DNA of 54,382 nt, taken from Candidatus Omnitrophota bacterium (GTDB lineage Bacteria > Omnitrophota > Gorgyraeia > B26-G9). Position 1 is the stretch's first letter. Every line of letters starts with the position of its first letter. A model generated the notes under the pieces. The model saw nothing but the letters and a program-made list of their open reading frames with translations, ran no database searches and was not told the origin of the DNA. The DNA lies in assembly GCA_018813905.1 (NCBI GenBank), contig JAHJAO010000107.1, positions 1 to 54,382 on the forward strand. The letters run 5' to 3'. Below, one piece after another: positions 40,530 to 50,099 of the stretch. The position numbers and the translations under genes were made by a program.

Positions 40530-41321
40530 GTGTTTAAAATCAGAAAGATACTCCTACTTCTTCCTGTATTTTTGCTGTTGCTGATAGTTTTAATTATTCC
40601 ACCGCAAAAGCTGATCCATTTAAAAAGTAATTTTTCCATTATCTTTCGTGGCCCGCTGCGCATAGCTTATCAGGTTTATCTTTACGCGAAAAATTCAAAA
40701 AAAATTTTCAGTTTGTATTCGGAATTTCAAAGATTGTCGGAAGAAAACCAAAGCTTATTATTTGAAGTTAACCAGTTAAAAGAAATGGAACTAGAGAATT
40801 TGAGGTTGTATAAGATAGTGGATTTTAAAAGTGTTCTTGAGTATAAGTTTGTTGCGGCAAAGGTAATCGGTAAAGAACCAAGCAATTGGCTGGATAGTTT
40901 GATTATCGATCGTGGGATAACGGACGGTATTTATCTAAATCAGCCGGTTATGAATTTTGCCGGGGTCATCGGCAAAATAATTGAAGTGGATACCGAAACC
41001 GCAAAAGTTTTGCTTATCAGCGATATTAACTCGCGGGTAGTCGTTAAAATTCAAAGGACCCGCCAGGAAGGAATGTTGGAAGGATTAGGCCGGGGCTTGT
41101 GCCGGTTGAAATATCTGCCACCAGATGCAGAACTCAAGACAGGCGATGTGGTTGTTACTACGGGAATGGGTGGTGTTTACCCTAAAGGACTAGTGGTGGG
41201 AAAAGTGGAGGGCGTAAGGATAAAACAGGGTGAAAGTTATAAGAGTTGTATAATCCGTCCGGAAGTACCCCTATCCGACATCGAAGAGGTGCTATGTTTA
41301 AAATCAGATTCAGGACAGTAA
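40530..41321 (+). CDS. mreC: Rod shape-determining protein MreC
   Basis: Bitopic membrane protein linking MreB to the periplasmic wall machinery. An N-terminal membrane helix ('ILLLLPVFLLLLIVLIIPP'), a coiled coil (about residues 65-95), and the double beta-barrel domain with 'KVIGKEPSNWLDSLIIDRG', 'NFAGVIGKIIEVD', 'VLLISDINSRVVVKI' and 'GDVVVTTGMGGVYPKGLVVGKV'. It has 263 residues. The start is GTG 40530, 14 bases after mreB. It overlaps mreD by 28 bases. Confidence 0.95.
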   Translation: MFKIRKILLLLPVFLLLLIVLIIPPQKLIHLKSNFSIIFRGPLRIAYQVYLYAKNSKKIFSLYSEFQRLSEENQSLLFEVNQLKEMELENLRLYKIVDFKSVLEYKFVAAKVIGKEPSNWLDSLIIDRGITDGIYLNQPVMNFAGVIGKIIEVDTETAKVLLISDINSRVVVKIQRTRQEGMLEGLGRGLCRLKYLPPDAELKTGDVVVTTGMGGVYPKGLVVGKVEGVRIKQGESYKSCIIRPEVPLSDIEEVLCLKSDSGQ

Positions 41322-41803
41322 GGTTTGTATTCATTGCTTATATCGTATTAATTTTTCAGGCCTCCCTTATAAATCTTATCTCCTTTAAAAATTGCAAGCC
41401 GGATCTTGTCCTGTTATCGGTTATTTTTTTTGGGCTTTACAACGGGCCCCGCCGGGGTACCTGGTGCGGGCTTGGCCTGGGGTTGTGCCTGGATGTATTA
41501 AGCAGCGCGGGTTTTGGTGTTAATGGCGTAATTCTGGGATTTATCGGTTACTTTAGCGGACTATTGCAGGAAAGAGTGTACGCTACGCATTTTTTAACCC
41601 ATATTCTGGTGCCTTTTGCCGCGGGGATATTGCAGGTTTTTCTTTATTATGTTTTGGCGGCAAATTTTTATCGCGTACTTGCCATATCGGAAAGTTTAAT
41701 TTTTATCGCCGGCTACGTTGCTTATACCGCCGCAATCAACATCATTTTCTTTAAAATTTTGGATAGGTTGGTTATTCTGCGTACGACTAAGCTTACAATA
41801 TGA
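41294..41803 (+). CDS. mreD: Rod shape-determining protein MreD
   Basis: Small membrane protein of the elongasome with about five hydrophobic helices in 169 residues. It has the family's 'KPDLVLLSVIFFGLYNGPRRGTWCGLGLGLCLDVLS' block. The start is ATG 41294, with GAGGTG upstream and the mreC reading frame overlapping; the track start at 41246 lies deeper in mreC. Its stop overlaps the mrdA start (ATGA). Confidence 0.9.
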   Translation: MFKIRFRTVRFVFIAYIVLIFQASLINLISFKNCKPDLVLLSVIFFGLYNGPRRGTWCGLGLGLCLDVLSSAGFGVNGVILGFIGYFSGLLQERVYATHFLTHILVPFAAGILQVFLYYVLAANFYRVLAISESLIFIAGYVAYTAAINIIFFKILDRLVILRTTKLTI

Positions 41804-43518
41804 GACGGATAGCAGTTTTAAAAACATTTTTTATAATATTGTTTGTAGTTTTATCGGCCGATATTTTTTATTTACAAATTATCCGGGGTCGGAAATTTTT
41901 AGAGCAGAGCGAAAATAACCGCATTCGTTTGGTTCCAGAAGAAGCATCGCGGGGTGTCATCTTTGACCGTAATGGTATTGTTTTGGTGGATAACAAGCTT
42001 GTTTTTGATATCGTAGCTATCCCTCAGGAGATTCTAAGCTTAAAAAATAAAGATGAAATATTTTATAAGTTAGCAAAATTTTTAAAACTAGACGCTGAAA
42101 TTTTAAGTGAGACGTTTAAACATAACTTTCAGGGCTCATTTTTTCCCGTAATGCTGCTCTCCGATGTTTCGAAAGAAACAGCATTTCTCATCGAACAGGA
42201 ACGCTTGCAGTTGCCGGGAATTTTGGTGAAAACCCGCGCCGTGCGGCATTATAAATACGGCCCGGCCGCGGCCCATATTTTAGGGTATGTGGGTAAAATA
42301 CGCGAAGAAGAATACGCCGCGCTGAAAAATGAAGGATATAGCATTAACGACCTTAAGGGGCGGGGCGGGTTGGAAGAGGTTTTTGATGAGCAGCTGCGCG
42401 GGAAAAATGGCGGAATGCAAATCGAAGTAGACAGCGCGGGAAACATAAAGGGTGTTTTTGGGTATAAGTGCCCCCAGTCGGGAGCAAACCTTTATACGAA
42501 TATCGATATCAATCTGCAGGGTTTTATTTATGAACTGGTAAAAGATAAAAAAAGTGCGGTAGGAGTTATGGACGCGGATTCCGGCGAAATTCTGGCGCTG
42601 GTAAGCACTCCGGCGTTTGACCCGAACATACTTATAGACAAAAAAAAATACGTCGAAATCGCGGAGATTTTTAAAAATAAAGACGCGCCGTTACTTAACC
42701 GGAGCTTAAAAACTTATCCGCCGGGCTCGATTTTTAAAATTGTTACCGCCTATTCCGGCCTTGCCGAAAACATTATTAATACCGAATCGACTTTTGAATG
42801 CCCGGGAGAATATAAAATCGGCAACTATGCCAAACATTGCTGGTTAAAGCGGGGCCACGGAGCTCTGACAATCAAGAATGCGATTGCCACTTCTTGCAAT
42901 GTGTTTTTTTACAAATTGGGCTTAAAAATCGGCGAGCAGAACCTTTACCGGTATGCGTCCTTGTTTGGATTCGGCCGCAAAACCCAGATTGAATTGCCCG
43001 AGGAAGAAGCGGGGATTGTCCCGGATGCGAAGTGGAAAAAAGCGAATTTTAACGAAAAGTGGTTTGCCGGCGATACGTTAAATTTTGCCATCGGGCAAGG
43101 GTATTTACTGATTAGCCCGCTGCAGGCGTTAAAAATGGCGGCCCTGATTGCTAATATCGGTGAGGATGTTTTGCCGCATATCGTAGCGCAGAACCAGCCA
43201 AAAGCGAATAACAAACGGATACTTTCTGTTTTTGCCGTTGAAGTTATAAGAGAAGGGATGCACCGGGTAGTTTCAGCCGGATATGGAACCGGGCATCGCG
43301 CCTATGTCGAGTCGATAGAAACTTGCGGGAAAACCGGTACGGCTCAGGTTATCCGGCAGCGTTCCCATGCCTGGTTTGTCGGATACACTAAACTCGGCGG
43401 TAAGCGGATTTGTTTTGTTGTTTTTTTGGAAAACGGCGGTCACGGAGGAGAACAGGCCGCGCAGCTTATGCGGCAAATTATTGTTTATTTGCATGGTCAG
43501 AAAGGCAATTTTACATAA
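41800..43518 (+). CDS. mrdA: Penicillin-binding protein 2 (elongation transpeptidase)
   Basis: Class B PBP for cylindrical wall growth. A single N-terminal membrane helix, the pedestal domain with 'RGVIFDRNGIVLVDN' and 'RGGLEEVFDEQLRG', and the transpeptidase domain with the three active-site motifs: 'PPGSIFKIV' (SxxK), 'ATSCNVFF' (SxN) and 'GKTGTAQV' (KTG). It has 572 residues, a little short of the E. coli protein. It overlaps mreD by 4 bases and is followed by rodA, its glycosyltransferase partner. Confidence 0.95.
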   Translation: MRRIAVLKTFFIILFVVLSADIFYLQIIRGRKFLEQSENNRIRLVPEEASRGVIFDRNGIVLVDNKLVFDIVAIPQEILSLKNKDEIFYKLAKFLKLDAEILSETFKHNFQGSFFPVMLLSDVSKETAFLIEQERLQLPGILVKTRAVRHYKYGPAAAHILGYVGKIREEEYAALKNEGYSINDLKGRGGLEEVFDEQLRGKNGGMQIEVDSAGNIKGVFGYKCPQSGANLYTNIDINLQGFIYELVKDKKSAVGVMDADSGEILALVSTPAFDPNILIDKKKYVEIAEIFKNKDAPLLNRSLKTYPPGSIFKIVTAYSGLAENIINTESTFECPGEYKIGNYAKHCWLKRGHGALTIKNAIATSCNVFFYKLGLKIGEQNLYRYASLFGFGRKTQIELPEEEAGIVPDAKWKKANFNEKWFAGDTLNFAIGQGYLLISPLQALKMAALIANIGEDVLPHIVAQNQPKANNKRILSVFAVEVIREGMHRVVSAGYGTGHRAYVESIETCGKTGTAQVIRQRSHAWFVGYTKLGGKRICFVVFLENGGHGGEQAAQLMRQIIVYLHGQKGNFT

Positions 43519-43529
43519 CGCAGGATTTT

Positions 43530-44606
43530 ATGAAATCGGATAAGCTTTTAATTATTGTTTTAACTCTTTTGCTGATATTCGGCTTGGCCGCTTTGTATAG
43601 CGCTTCCTCGCAAAAGATTATCGCCGGAGGCAAAAATTTTGTAATCAATCAGATTATCTGGATTATATTAGGGGCCGGGGTTGCTTTTTTGATAACCAGG
43701 GTAAATTATCATTCATTTTTAAGCGTAGCCTATATCATCTATGCTATCCAGATTATTTTTTTGATTTTAGTTTTATTTTTAGGCAAGACTGTTTTAGGCG
43801 CGCAAAGATGGATAAATTTTGGCGGGATCGGATTTCAGCCGTCAGAATTCTCCAAAATATTTACGGTATTAATATTGGCCCGGATTGTTGGAGACGAACC
43901 GCAACGTTTTCAAACCGTAAAAGGATTGATTGCGCCGTTTTTAATTGTAATTATTCCCATGAGTTTAATCTTTTTGCAGCCTGATTTGGGAACGGCGCTT
44001 ATATTTATTCCGATATTCTTAACCATGCTTTGGGTCGGCGGAATAAAAATTAAATATCTGGGGGCGGCGATAAGTTCTATCGCTTTATGTTTGCCTTTGT
44101 TTTGGCAAATGCTGCGGGATTATCAGAAAGACCGGTTATTGGTGTTTTTAAATCCCAATCTTGACCCCTTGGGCGCGGGCTATACCATAAATCAATCGAA
44201 AATCGCCATCGGCTCGGGTATGTTTACCGGCAAGGGATGGCTTGCCGGAACCCAGACTCAGCTGAATTTTATCCCGGAACGCCATACGGATTTTATATTT
44301 TCCGTTATTGGCGAAGAAACCGGTTTTATTGGCGCGTCGATAATCCTAATACTCTTTTTAATTTTAATCCTTAAAGCCCTGAAAGTTGCGGAAACGACAA
44401 AAAACATCTCCGGACGCCTTATTGTTGCCGGTATGGCTACGATATTGGCATTGCATGTTATAATAAATATCGGGATGACATTAGGGCTTATGCCGGTGGT
44501 CGGGATGCCGCTTCCGTTTCTCAGCTACGGCGGCTCGGCGCTGATTACGAACTTTATGGCGGTTGGTTTTATATTAAATGTGCGCAAATACCGCGCCATG
44601 TTTTAA
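43530..44606 (+). CDS. rodA: Rod shape-determining SEDS protein RodA
   Basis: SEDS-family peptidoglycan polymerase with about ten membrane helices. Seen: 'GAQRWINFGGIGFQPSEFSKI', 'LIFLQPDLGTALIFIPIFL', 'LTFIPERHTDFIFSVIGEETGF'-like 'LNFIPERHTDFIFSVIGEE', and 'MPVVGMPLPFLSYGGSALITNF'. It has 358 residues. ATG 43530 is 12 bases after mrdA with AGGA upstream; the track start at 43410 is inside mrdA. Last gene of the rod-shape operon. Confidence 0.95.
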   Translation: MKSDKLLIIVLTLLLIFGLAALYSASSQKIIAGGKNFVINQIIWIILGAGVAFLITRVNYHSFLSVAYIIYAIQIIFLILVLFLGKTVLGAQRWINFGGIGFQPSEFSKIFTVLILARIVGDEPQRFQTVKGLIAPFLIVIIPMSLIFLQPDLGTALIFIPIFLTMLWVGGIKIKYLGAAISSIALCLPLFWQMLRDYQKDRLLVFLNPNLDPLGAGYTINQSKIAIGSGMFTGKGWLAGTQTQLNFIPERHTDFIFSVIGEETGFIGASIILILFLILILKALKVAETTKNISGRLIVAGMATILALHVIINIGMTLGLMPVVGMPLPFLSYGGSALITNFMAVGFILNVRKYRAMF

Positions 44607-44646
44607 CGGGAATTTATTAATTACCTAAACAAAAAGGGAGATAACG

Positions 44647-46704
44647 ATGCCGGAAAAAATAGCTTGGAAAGTCCCCAAGAGGGGGTCGGAAGAAGAAAAA
44701 TTTATATTTGATTTATTAAGAACACTTTCTTCGACTTTGCGCATCATTCCGCTTTATCCGCCTACGCATCCGATGATTAAAGGTGCCGTGATTAAACTGT
44801 TTCTTGAGTTTGACAATTTTTTTAAAAAATACAGAGGCAATCTCTCTTTTGATATTATTGACAATAATATGTTAATCTGCGGCAAACCGGTAGAGGAAAC
44901 CCCCAATAGCACCAAAAATTTAATTGCGGATTTCAAGAAATTCAATATCGACGGATTGATTTTTGCCGAAGGGATTAACGACGTGGAATTGGGAGCCTTC
45001 CTGAAATTGCTTACGTTAAAACCGGAAGCGGTTACGGCGGCTGGAGGCCTTAAGGCCCTGATGGAAAAAGAACAGATTCGACATATCAGCCAGAGCGAAG
45101 TCCGTTATACCCGCATAAAAGAGGAAGAGGAAATCGTAAAAAAGCAGGATAAAGAAAAAAAAGGCGAAGCGGGGGGTGAGCGAATAGAAGGTTTCGGGGG
45201 GAGAGAGGAAGCGGGTGAGCCAACCGCGGGCGCAAAAAAAGATATTGTGGCTGAGGTCAGTGATTTTTTAAGCGGCAAAGGCGAGGCTATGCCGCAAAAA
45301 GAACTTATTTCGATGGAGTGTAAAAATAATACCCGCCGCTTAGTTAAGCAGCTTTTAAAACTTATCGGCCCGGAAAGAGCGATTGAAGAGGTGTTAAAGA
45401 TTATAGAAGACCGTTTTCAGCGCGCCGGCTTTACCGATGACGAACAGGATTTTTATATTGAGAAGATCAGAAAAGAAACTATTAAACTCAAAATTCCCAA
45501 AATCACGAAGAAGCAGCTGGAAAAAGAATTGATTTCATTGCGCAAGGAGAATGAACAGCTGAAAAAAAACGTGCGGACCGAAGATGGATTGATCGAAAAA
45601 AAAGTAGAGGAAGCTACGGTTGAATTGAAACAGGAGAATGTCCGGATAAAGCGCGAAAAAGAACGGATCAATGCGGTATTAAAAAATGTAGCCGAGGGTC
45701 TGGTTATTGTCGACAATGAAGGGAAGGTGCTTTTACTCAATCCCGCCGCCGAGCAGCTTTTAGGCGTGAATAAGGAAGAAAAAGTCGGCAAACACATTCT
45801 GGAAGGATTGCGGGATGAACACATGGTAAGTTTATCCAAAGAAAAACAACAGGCTATAGAAATCGAACTTGCCGGCACGAACAATCAAACAAAGAAAACA
45901 CTGCGGGCCAGCACCGCGGTAATCGAAAATGATGCCGGAGAAACAATTGGCATGGTTTCGGTGTTAAGCGATATAACCAAACAGAAGGAGCTGGACCGGA
46001 TGAAAGACGTGTTTGTCTCGCACGTCTCGCATGAACTGCGTACCCCGCTGATATCGATTCAGAAGAGCATCGAGCTTGTCCTTGAATCGGTTGCCGATAA
46101 ACTTGATGCGCAGCAAAAACAGTTTTTAGAGATTGCAAGCAATAATGCCAATCGGCTCACACGCCTTGTAAATGATATTTTGGATATTGCCAAGCTGGAG
46201 TCCGGGCACATGAATCCTCAATACGACAAGGTAAAACCGGCAAGCGTGCTTAACGAGGTGTTTGAAATGTTGAATGGCTGGGCGCAAACGAGAAAAATTA
46301 CGCTTGAGGCGACCGGTTTTGAAAACCTGGAAATAGAAGCGGACGCAAAGATGTTAAACCAGGTTTTTACAAACTTAATTGGCAACGCCATTAAATTTAC
46401 CCCCGCAGAGGGAAAAATCACGGTATCGGTTGAGGCGACCGATACCGTGATAAAATGTTCGGTAAAGGATACAGGTCTCGGCATTCCACCGGAAAGCGTA
46501 AAGCGGATTTTTGATAAATTTGAACAGTCAAAAATCATGCCGCAGGATACAAACACCAAAGGAAGCGGTTTGGGCCTGGCGATAGCGCGCGAAATTATCG
46601 AGCTGCACGGGGGTAAAATCTGGGCGGAAAGCGAACTGGGCAGGGGAAGCAGTTTTATATTCGTTCTGCCGAAAGAAAAAGTTATTTGGGACATAAGAGA
46701 TTGA
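44647..46704 (+). CDS. PAS-containing sensor histidine kinase with a novel N-terminal domain
   Basis: 685 residues, no membrane helix. The N-terminal region (about 1-165, 'STLRIIPLYPPTHPMIKGAV...') resembles an uncharacterised domain often found before HD-type signalling domains. A charged linker, a coiled coil (about 285-340) and a PAS domain (about 345-455, 'VAEGLVIVDNEGKVLLLNPAAEQLLG') follow. HisKA has the phospho-His in 'FVSHVSHELRTPLISI', and the ATPase core has 'NLIGNAIKFT', 'VKDTGLGIPPES' and 'GSGLGLAIAREIIELHGG'. The response regulator at 48625 is a possible partner. AGGGAG lies before ATG 44647. It overlaps the next gene by one base. Confidence 0.9.
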   Translation: MPEKIAWKVPKRGSEEEKFIFDLLRTLSSTLRIIPLYPPTHPMIKGAVIKLFLEFDNFFKKYRGNLSFDIIDNNMLICGKPVEETPNSTKNLIADFKKFNIDGLIFAEGINDVELGAFLKLLTLKPEAVTAAGGLKALMEKEQIRHISQSEVRYTRIKEEEEIVKKQDKEKKGEAGGERIEGFGGREEAGEPTAGAKKDIVAEVSDFLSGKGEAMPQKELISMECKNNTRRLVKQLLKLIGPERAIEEVLKIIEDRFQRAGFTDDEQDFYIEKIRKETIKLKIPKITKKQLEKELISLRKENEQLKKNVRTEDGLIEKKVEEATVELKQENVRIKREKERINAVLKNVAEGLVIVDNEGKVLLLNPAAEQLLGVNKEEKVGKHILEGLRDEHMVSLSKEKQQAIEIELAGTNNQTKKTLRASTAVIENDAGETIGMVSVLSDITKQKELDRMKDVFVSHVSHELRTPLISIQKSIELVLESVADKLDAQQKQFLEIASNNANRLTRLVNDILDIAKLESGHMNPQYDKVKPASVLNEVFEMLNGWAQTRKITLEATGFENLEIEADAKMLNQVFTNLIGNAIKFTPAEGKITVSVEATDTVIKCSVKDTGLGIPPESVKRIFDKFEQSKIMPQDTNTKGSGLGLAIAREIIELHGGKIWAESELGRGSSFIFVLPKEKVIWDIRD

Positions 46705-48488
46705 TGCCAAGCCCCAACCCCACAGATCAAGATATCCTGTTATCCGTAAGAAAACCCTCCCGCTATATCGGATCGGAATTCAATAGCGTCTACAAAGTAA
46801 TTTCTAAAGATACACTTAACTTTGCGCTTTGTTTTCCGGACAGCTATGAAGTGGGCATGAGCCATCTGGGGATTAAGATTATTTATCATCTTTTGAATAA
46901 GCGTAAAGATGTTTATTGCCAGAGATGCTTTTGTCCGTGGCCGGATATGGAACGCGTCATGCGCCAGAACAATATCCCGTTGTTTAGTTTAGAGATGAAG
47001 CAGCCGCTAAAATCTTTTGATATCATCGGGTTTTCTCTCACTTATGAACTGGCCTATACAAATGTGCTGAACATGCTCGAACTCTCAGGTATTCCGTTTT
47101 TTAGCAGCCAAAGGAAGGGGTTTCCGCTAATTATTGCCGGAGGGCATTGCTGCTCTAACCCGGAACCAATGGCGGAATTTATTGATGTCTTTATTATCGG
47201 CGAAGCGGAAGAAGTGATTCTGGAATTTGTTTCTGCGGTTGGAAAGTTCAAGGCCCAAAAATTTTTTAAAAACACGGATGAAGCGAAATTAAAGGATGAA
47301 TTATTGCTGGAGCTTGCCCAAATAGAAGGCGTCTATGTGCCCAGATTCTATCAAAGTTGTAACGAGGGAGCAACAAATTGCCGTGTTGCCCCGATTATGC
47401 CGCGGGCACCCGAAAGTGTGCGGCGCCGGTTTGTACGGAACTTAGACGATGTGGATTTTCCCGTGCGGCTGCCGGTCGCAATAACAGAAATTGTGCACGA
47501 GCGGATAAACCTGGAAATAATGCGCGGTTGCCCCCACGGATGTTATTTCTGCCAGGCGGCGTTTACCGTAACTCCGGTGCGTATGCGCAAGGTAGATAAC
47601 TTATTGAAACTGGCCAAAGCGAGTTATTATAATAGCGGTTATGACCAGATCGGTTTTTGCGCGCTTTCCAGCGCCAGCTACCCGCATTTAAAAGAGTTGA
47701 TCGCGGCGTTGTATCCTTTTTGCAAAGAAAAAGGCCTGAAGATTTCTTTTCCGTCTTTGCGGATCGAAAAGAATTTCGACGCGCAGATTCTAAAAACCGT
47801 GCATGATCTTAAAAAAAGCACCTTAACCTTTGCCCCGGAAACCGGAAGTAAGCGTTTGCGCACGTTTATTAATAAGGATATCGACCTTGAATCGCTAAAA
47901 GAACTTGTAACCGAGGCGTATCGTTTGGGTTGGCAGCGGGTTAAACTGTATTTTATGATCGGGTTGCCGACGGAAACAGAAGAAGATTTGGCCGGGATTG
48001 CGGATTTAGCGGACGAATTTTCCGAGCTCAAAAAAACCGTCGACGGCCGAAGGGGCAAGGTAAATATCGCCGTTTCCAACTTTATCCCCAGGCCCCATAC
48101 GCCCCTGCAGTGGTTTGGGATGGAAGAGGTGGATATATTAGAGAAAAAACAGCAGTTCTTAAAGGAGAGATTAAAAGCTAAAAATATTGAGGCCGATTTT
48201 CAGAATCCGAAAATGAGCTTTTTGGAGGCATACCTTGTGCGCAGTGACCGACGTTCGCACAAAGCGATTCTTGCCGCGTTTAAAGCGGGCGCGCGGTTTG
48301 ATGCCTGGACGGATATGTTCAATTTTGGTATTTGGAAAGACGCGTTTTTGGGCCGAGAGCCGGAAATCTTTGGTGCCGTGCACAAACTAAGAAAAAAAGA
48401 GGACAGCCTGGCCTGGGAGCATATAAATTGCGGCTACAGCAAAGACGCGCTTTACGCTAAACTTAAAGACAATGTTTTAATTTGTTGA
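46704..48488 (+). CDS. Radical SAM protein, TIGR03960-like
   Basis: A cobalamin-binding-like N-terminal domain ('FALCFPDSYEVGMSHLGIKIIYHLLN') is followed by the radical SAM core with the cluster motif 'MRGCPHGCYFCQAA' (CxxxCxxC) and 'APETGSKRLRTFINK'. The layout matches the TIGR03960 'YgiQ-like' group, often fused or adjacent to a TIGR03936 protein in other bacteria; no such partner is seen here. ATG 46704 overlaps the kinase stop (TGATG) and gives 594 residues; the track's TTG 46686 is less likely. Substrate is unknown. Confidence 0.85.
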   Translation: MPSPNPTDQDILLSVRKPSRYIGSEFNSVYKVISKDTLNFALCFPDSYEVGMSHLGIKIIYHLLNKRKDVYCQRCFCPWPDMERVMRQNNIPLFSLEMKQPLKSFDIIGFSLTYELAYTNVLNMLELSGIPFFSSQRKGFPLIIAGGHCCSNPEPMAEFIDVFIIGEAEEVILEFVSAVGKFKAQKFFKNTDEAKLKDELLLELAQIEGVYVPRFYQSCNEGATNCRVAPIMPRAPESVRRRFVRNLDDVDFPVRLPVAITEIVHERINLEIMRGCPHGCYFCQAAFTVTPVRMRKVDNLLKLAKASYYNSGYDQIGFCALSSASYPHLKELIAALYPFCKEKGLKISFPSLRIEKNFDAQILKTVHDLKKSTLTFAPETGSKRLRTFINKDIDLESLKELVTEAYRLGWQRVKLYFMIGLPTETEEDLAGIADLADEFSELKKTVDGRRGKVNIAVSNFIPRPHTPLQWFGMEEVDILEKKQQFLKERLKAKNIEADFQNPKMSFLEAYLVRSDRRSHKAILAAFKAGARFDAWTDMFNFGIWKDAFLGREPEIFGAVHKLRKKEDSLAWEHINCGYSKDALYAKLKDNVLIC

Positions 48489-48538
48489 CATATTCGGCGT
48501 AAAGTCCCAATGCTCGTACTTGGGGTATCCCAAAGGTG

Positions 48539-48567
48539 TTGACAGCATTTGAGACGTATGTTATAGT
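48539..48567 (+). promoter_or_regulatory. Promoter of the response regulator/pil operon
   Basis: TTGACA (48539-48544), 17 bases and TATAGT (48562-48567). A short palindrome TTGGG-GTAT-CCCAA (48520-48533) lies just upstream and could be an operator. A second TTGACA at 48485 has no matching -10. Confidence 0.75.
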
Positions 48568-48624
48568 CTTTATGCTTAGCGTAACTTTAATCAGGTTCGA
48601 TAGTAAAATAAAAGGAAATAGCCT

Positions 48625-49038
48625 ATGGACGCTAAAATTAGAGTGTTGCTGGTGGACGATGAAGTGGATTTTATAAATATGATGCAGTATTGGCTGCAAA
48701 AGCGCAACTTTAAGGTTGATGTATTGTACGACGGCAGTAATGTCGTCGAAGCCGTAAAAAATAACAACTACAATATTATGTTTTTGGATTTAAGACTGCC
48801 CGTGCACGACGGTATAGAAATTCTAAGGAATATCCGGGCATTCAATAAAACTATCCCGGTGATTATTTTCAGCGCCTACGGCACAAAGGAAAACATAAAA
48901 GAGGCGACGGAATTGGGAATTTCCGGGTTTTTCGCCAAAGAAAAAGGGTTTGAAGAAGCCGCCCGTTTAATCTATACGGCGATCCGCATCCATAGAAATG
49001 TGGGAAGAACTAAAGAAGGAGATAAAAATGCCGCTTGA
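48625..49038 (+). CDS. Single-domain response regulator
   Basis: A CheY-like receiver domain with the acidic pair in 'LLVDDEVDFI', the phospho-acceptor Asp in 'IMFLDLRLPVHDG', the Thr/Ser position in 'VIIFSAYGT' and the conserved Lys in 'GFFAKEKGF'. There is no output domain; the last 20 residues are a basic tail. It has 137 residues. It overlaps pilT by 11 bases, so it is probably tied to pilus motor control. It is also a candidate substrate for the CheC phosphatases at 12419 and 14875. Confidence 0.9.
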   Translation: MDAKIRVLLVDDEVDFINMMQYWLQKRNFKVDVLYDGSNVVEAVKNNNYNIMFLDLRLPVHDGIEILRNIRAFNKTIPVIIFSAYGTKENIKEATELGISGFFAKEKGFEEAARLIYTAIRIHRNVGRTKEGDKNAA

Positions 49039-50092
49039 GATAGCCGATATGCTTAAGATTCTCGTGGAAAGAAAGGCTTCAGATCTGCATATTGGGGTTA
49101 ATACCCAGCCGCATATCCGGATTGATGAAAGAATAGTTTCCCTGGACGCTAAGATCCTGGGGGCTGCGGAAGTAAAGGAAATGGTCTATAAGCTTTTGAG
49201 CCCGGATGAAATTAAGCGGTTTGAAGCGGAGAAGGAGCTGGACCGTTCTTTTGAAATTAAAGGGTTGAGCCGTTTCCGGATGAACGTATTTTTTCAACGC
49301 GGCAATATCGGTACGGCCATCAGGACAATTCCTTATAAAATAATGTCTTTTGCCGAATGCGGGCTGCCGGTAAAAGTGATTACCGAGCTTTCCCGCAAAC
49401 CCAAAGGGCTGGTGCTCGTTACGGGCGCAACCGGCAGCGGCAAGTCGACGACGCTTGCTTCGATTGTGGATAAAATAAATGAGGAGCGGCCGTGCCATAT
49501 GATTACGGTTGAGGATCCGATCGAGTTTATTCACGATAATAAAATGGCTATAATCGACCAGCGCGAAATCGGCGCGGACACAAAAAGTTTTGCCAAGGCT
49601 TTAAAGCATGTCTTAAGGCAGGACCCGGATGTTATTCTTATCGGAGAAATGCGGGATTTAGAAACGATTGAGGCCGCTTTGACTATAGCCGAAACCGGAC
49701 ATCTTGTTTTTGCTACGCTGCATACTTCCGATGTCGTCCAGACCATAAATAGAATCATTGACGTATTTCCCTCTCATCAACAGCAACAGGTGCGTACCCA
49801 GCTTTCGTTTATCCTGCAGGGCATCCTTGCCCAGCAGCTTATTCCGAAAGTCGGTGGTACGGGGCGCCTGTTGGCATCGGAGGTCATGGTGGCTACCCCG
49901 GCGATACGCAGCTTAATCCGGGAAGAAAAAGTGCACCAAATTTATTCTATCGTGCAGACCGGGCAAAAAGAAGGAATGCGGACGATGAATCAGTCCATTT
50001 ATGACCTTTATGTGCAGAAACACATCTCTTACGAAGAAGCTATTTCGCGTTCCACGGACCCGGATGATTTAATCCGTTTATTTAAAAGGTAA
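49028..50092 (+). CDS. pilT: Type IV pilus retraction ATPase PilT
   Basis: Hexameric motor that retracts type IV pili for twitching and DNA uptake. Seen: Walker A 'VTGATGSGKSTTL', the Asp box 'ITVEDPIEF', Walker B 'DPDVILIGEMRD', the His box 'HLVFATLHTSD', and the PilT-specific 'AIRSLIREEK'. It has 354 residues. ATG 49028 has AGGAG upstream and overlaps the response regulator. The track start at 48998 lies in that gene. Confidence 0.96.
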   Translation: MPLEIADMLKILVERKASDLHIGVNTQPHIRIDERIVSLDAKILGAAEVKEMVYKLLSPDEIKRFEAEKELDRSFEIKGLSRFRMNVFFQRGNIGTAIRTIPYKIMSFAECGLPVKVITELSRKPKGLVLVTGATGSGKSTTLASIVDKINEERPCHMITVEDPIEFIHDNKMAIIDQREIGADTKSFAKALKHVLRQDPDVILIGEMRDLETIEAALTIAETGHLVFATLHTSDVVQTINRIIDVFPSHQQQQVRTQLSFILQGILAQQLIPKVGGTGRLLASEVMVATPAIRSLIREEKVHQIYSIVQTGQKEGMRTMNQSIYDLYVQKHISYEEAISRSTDPDDLIRLFKR

Positions 50093-50099
50093 TTAACAT

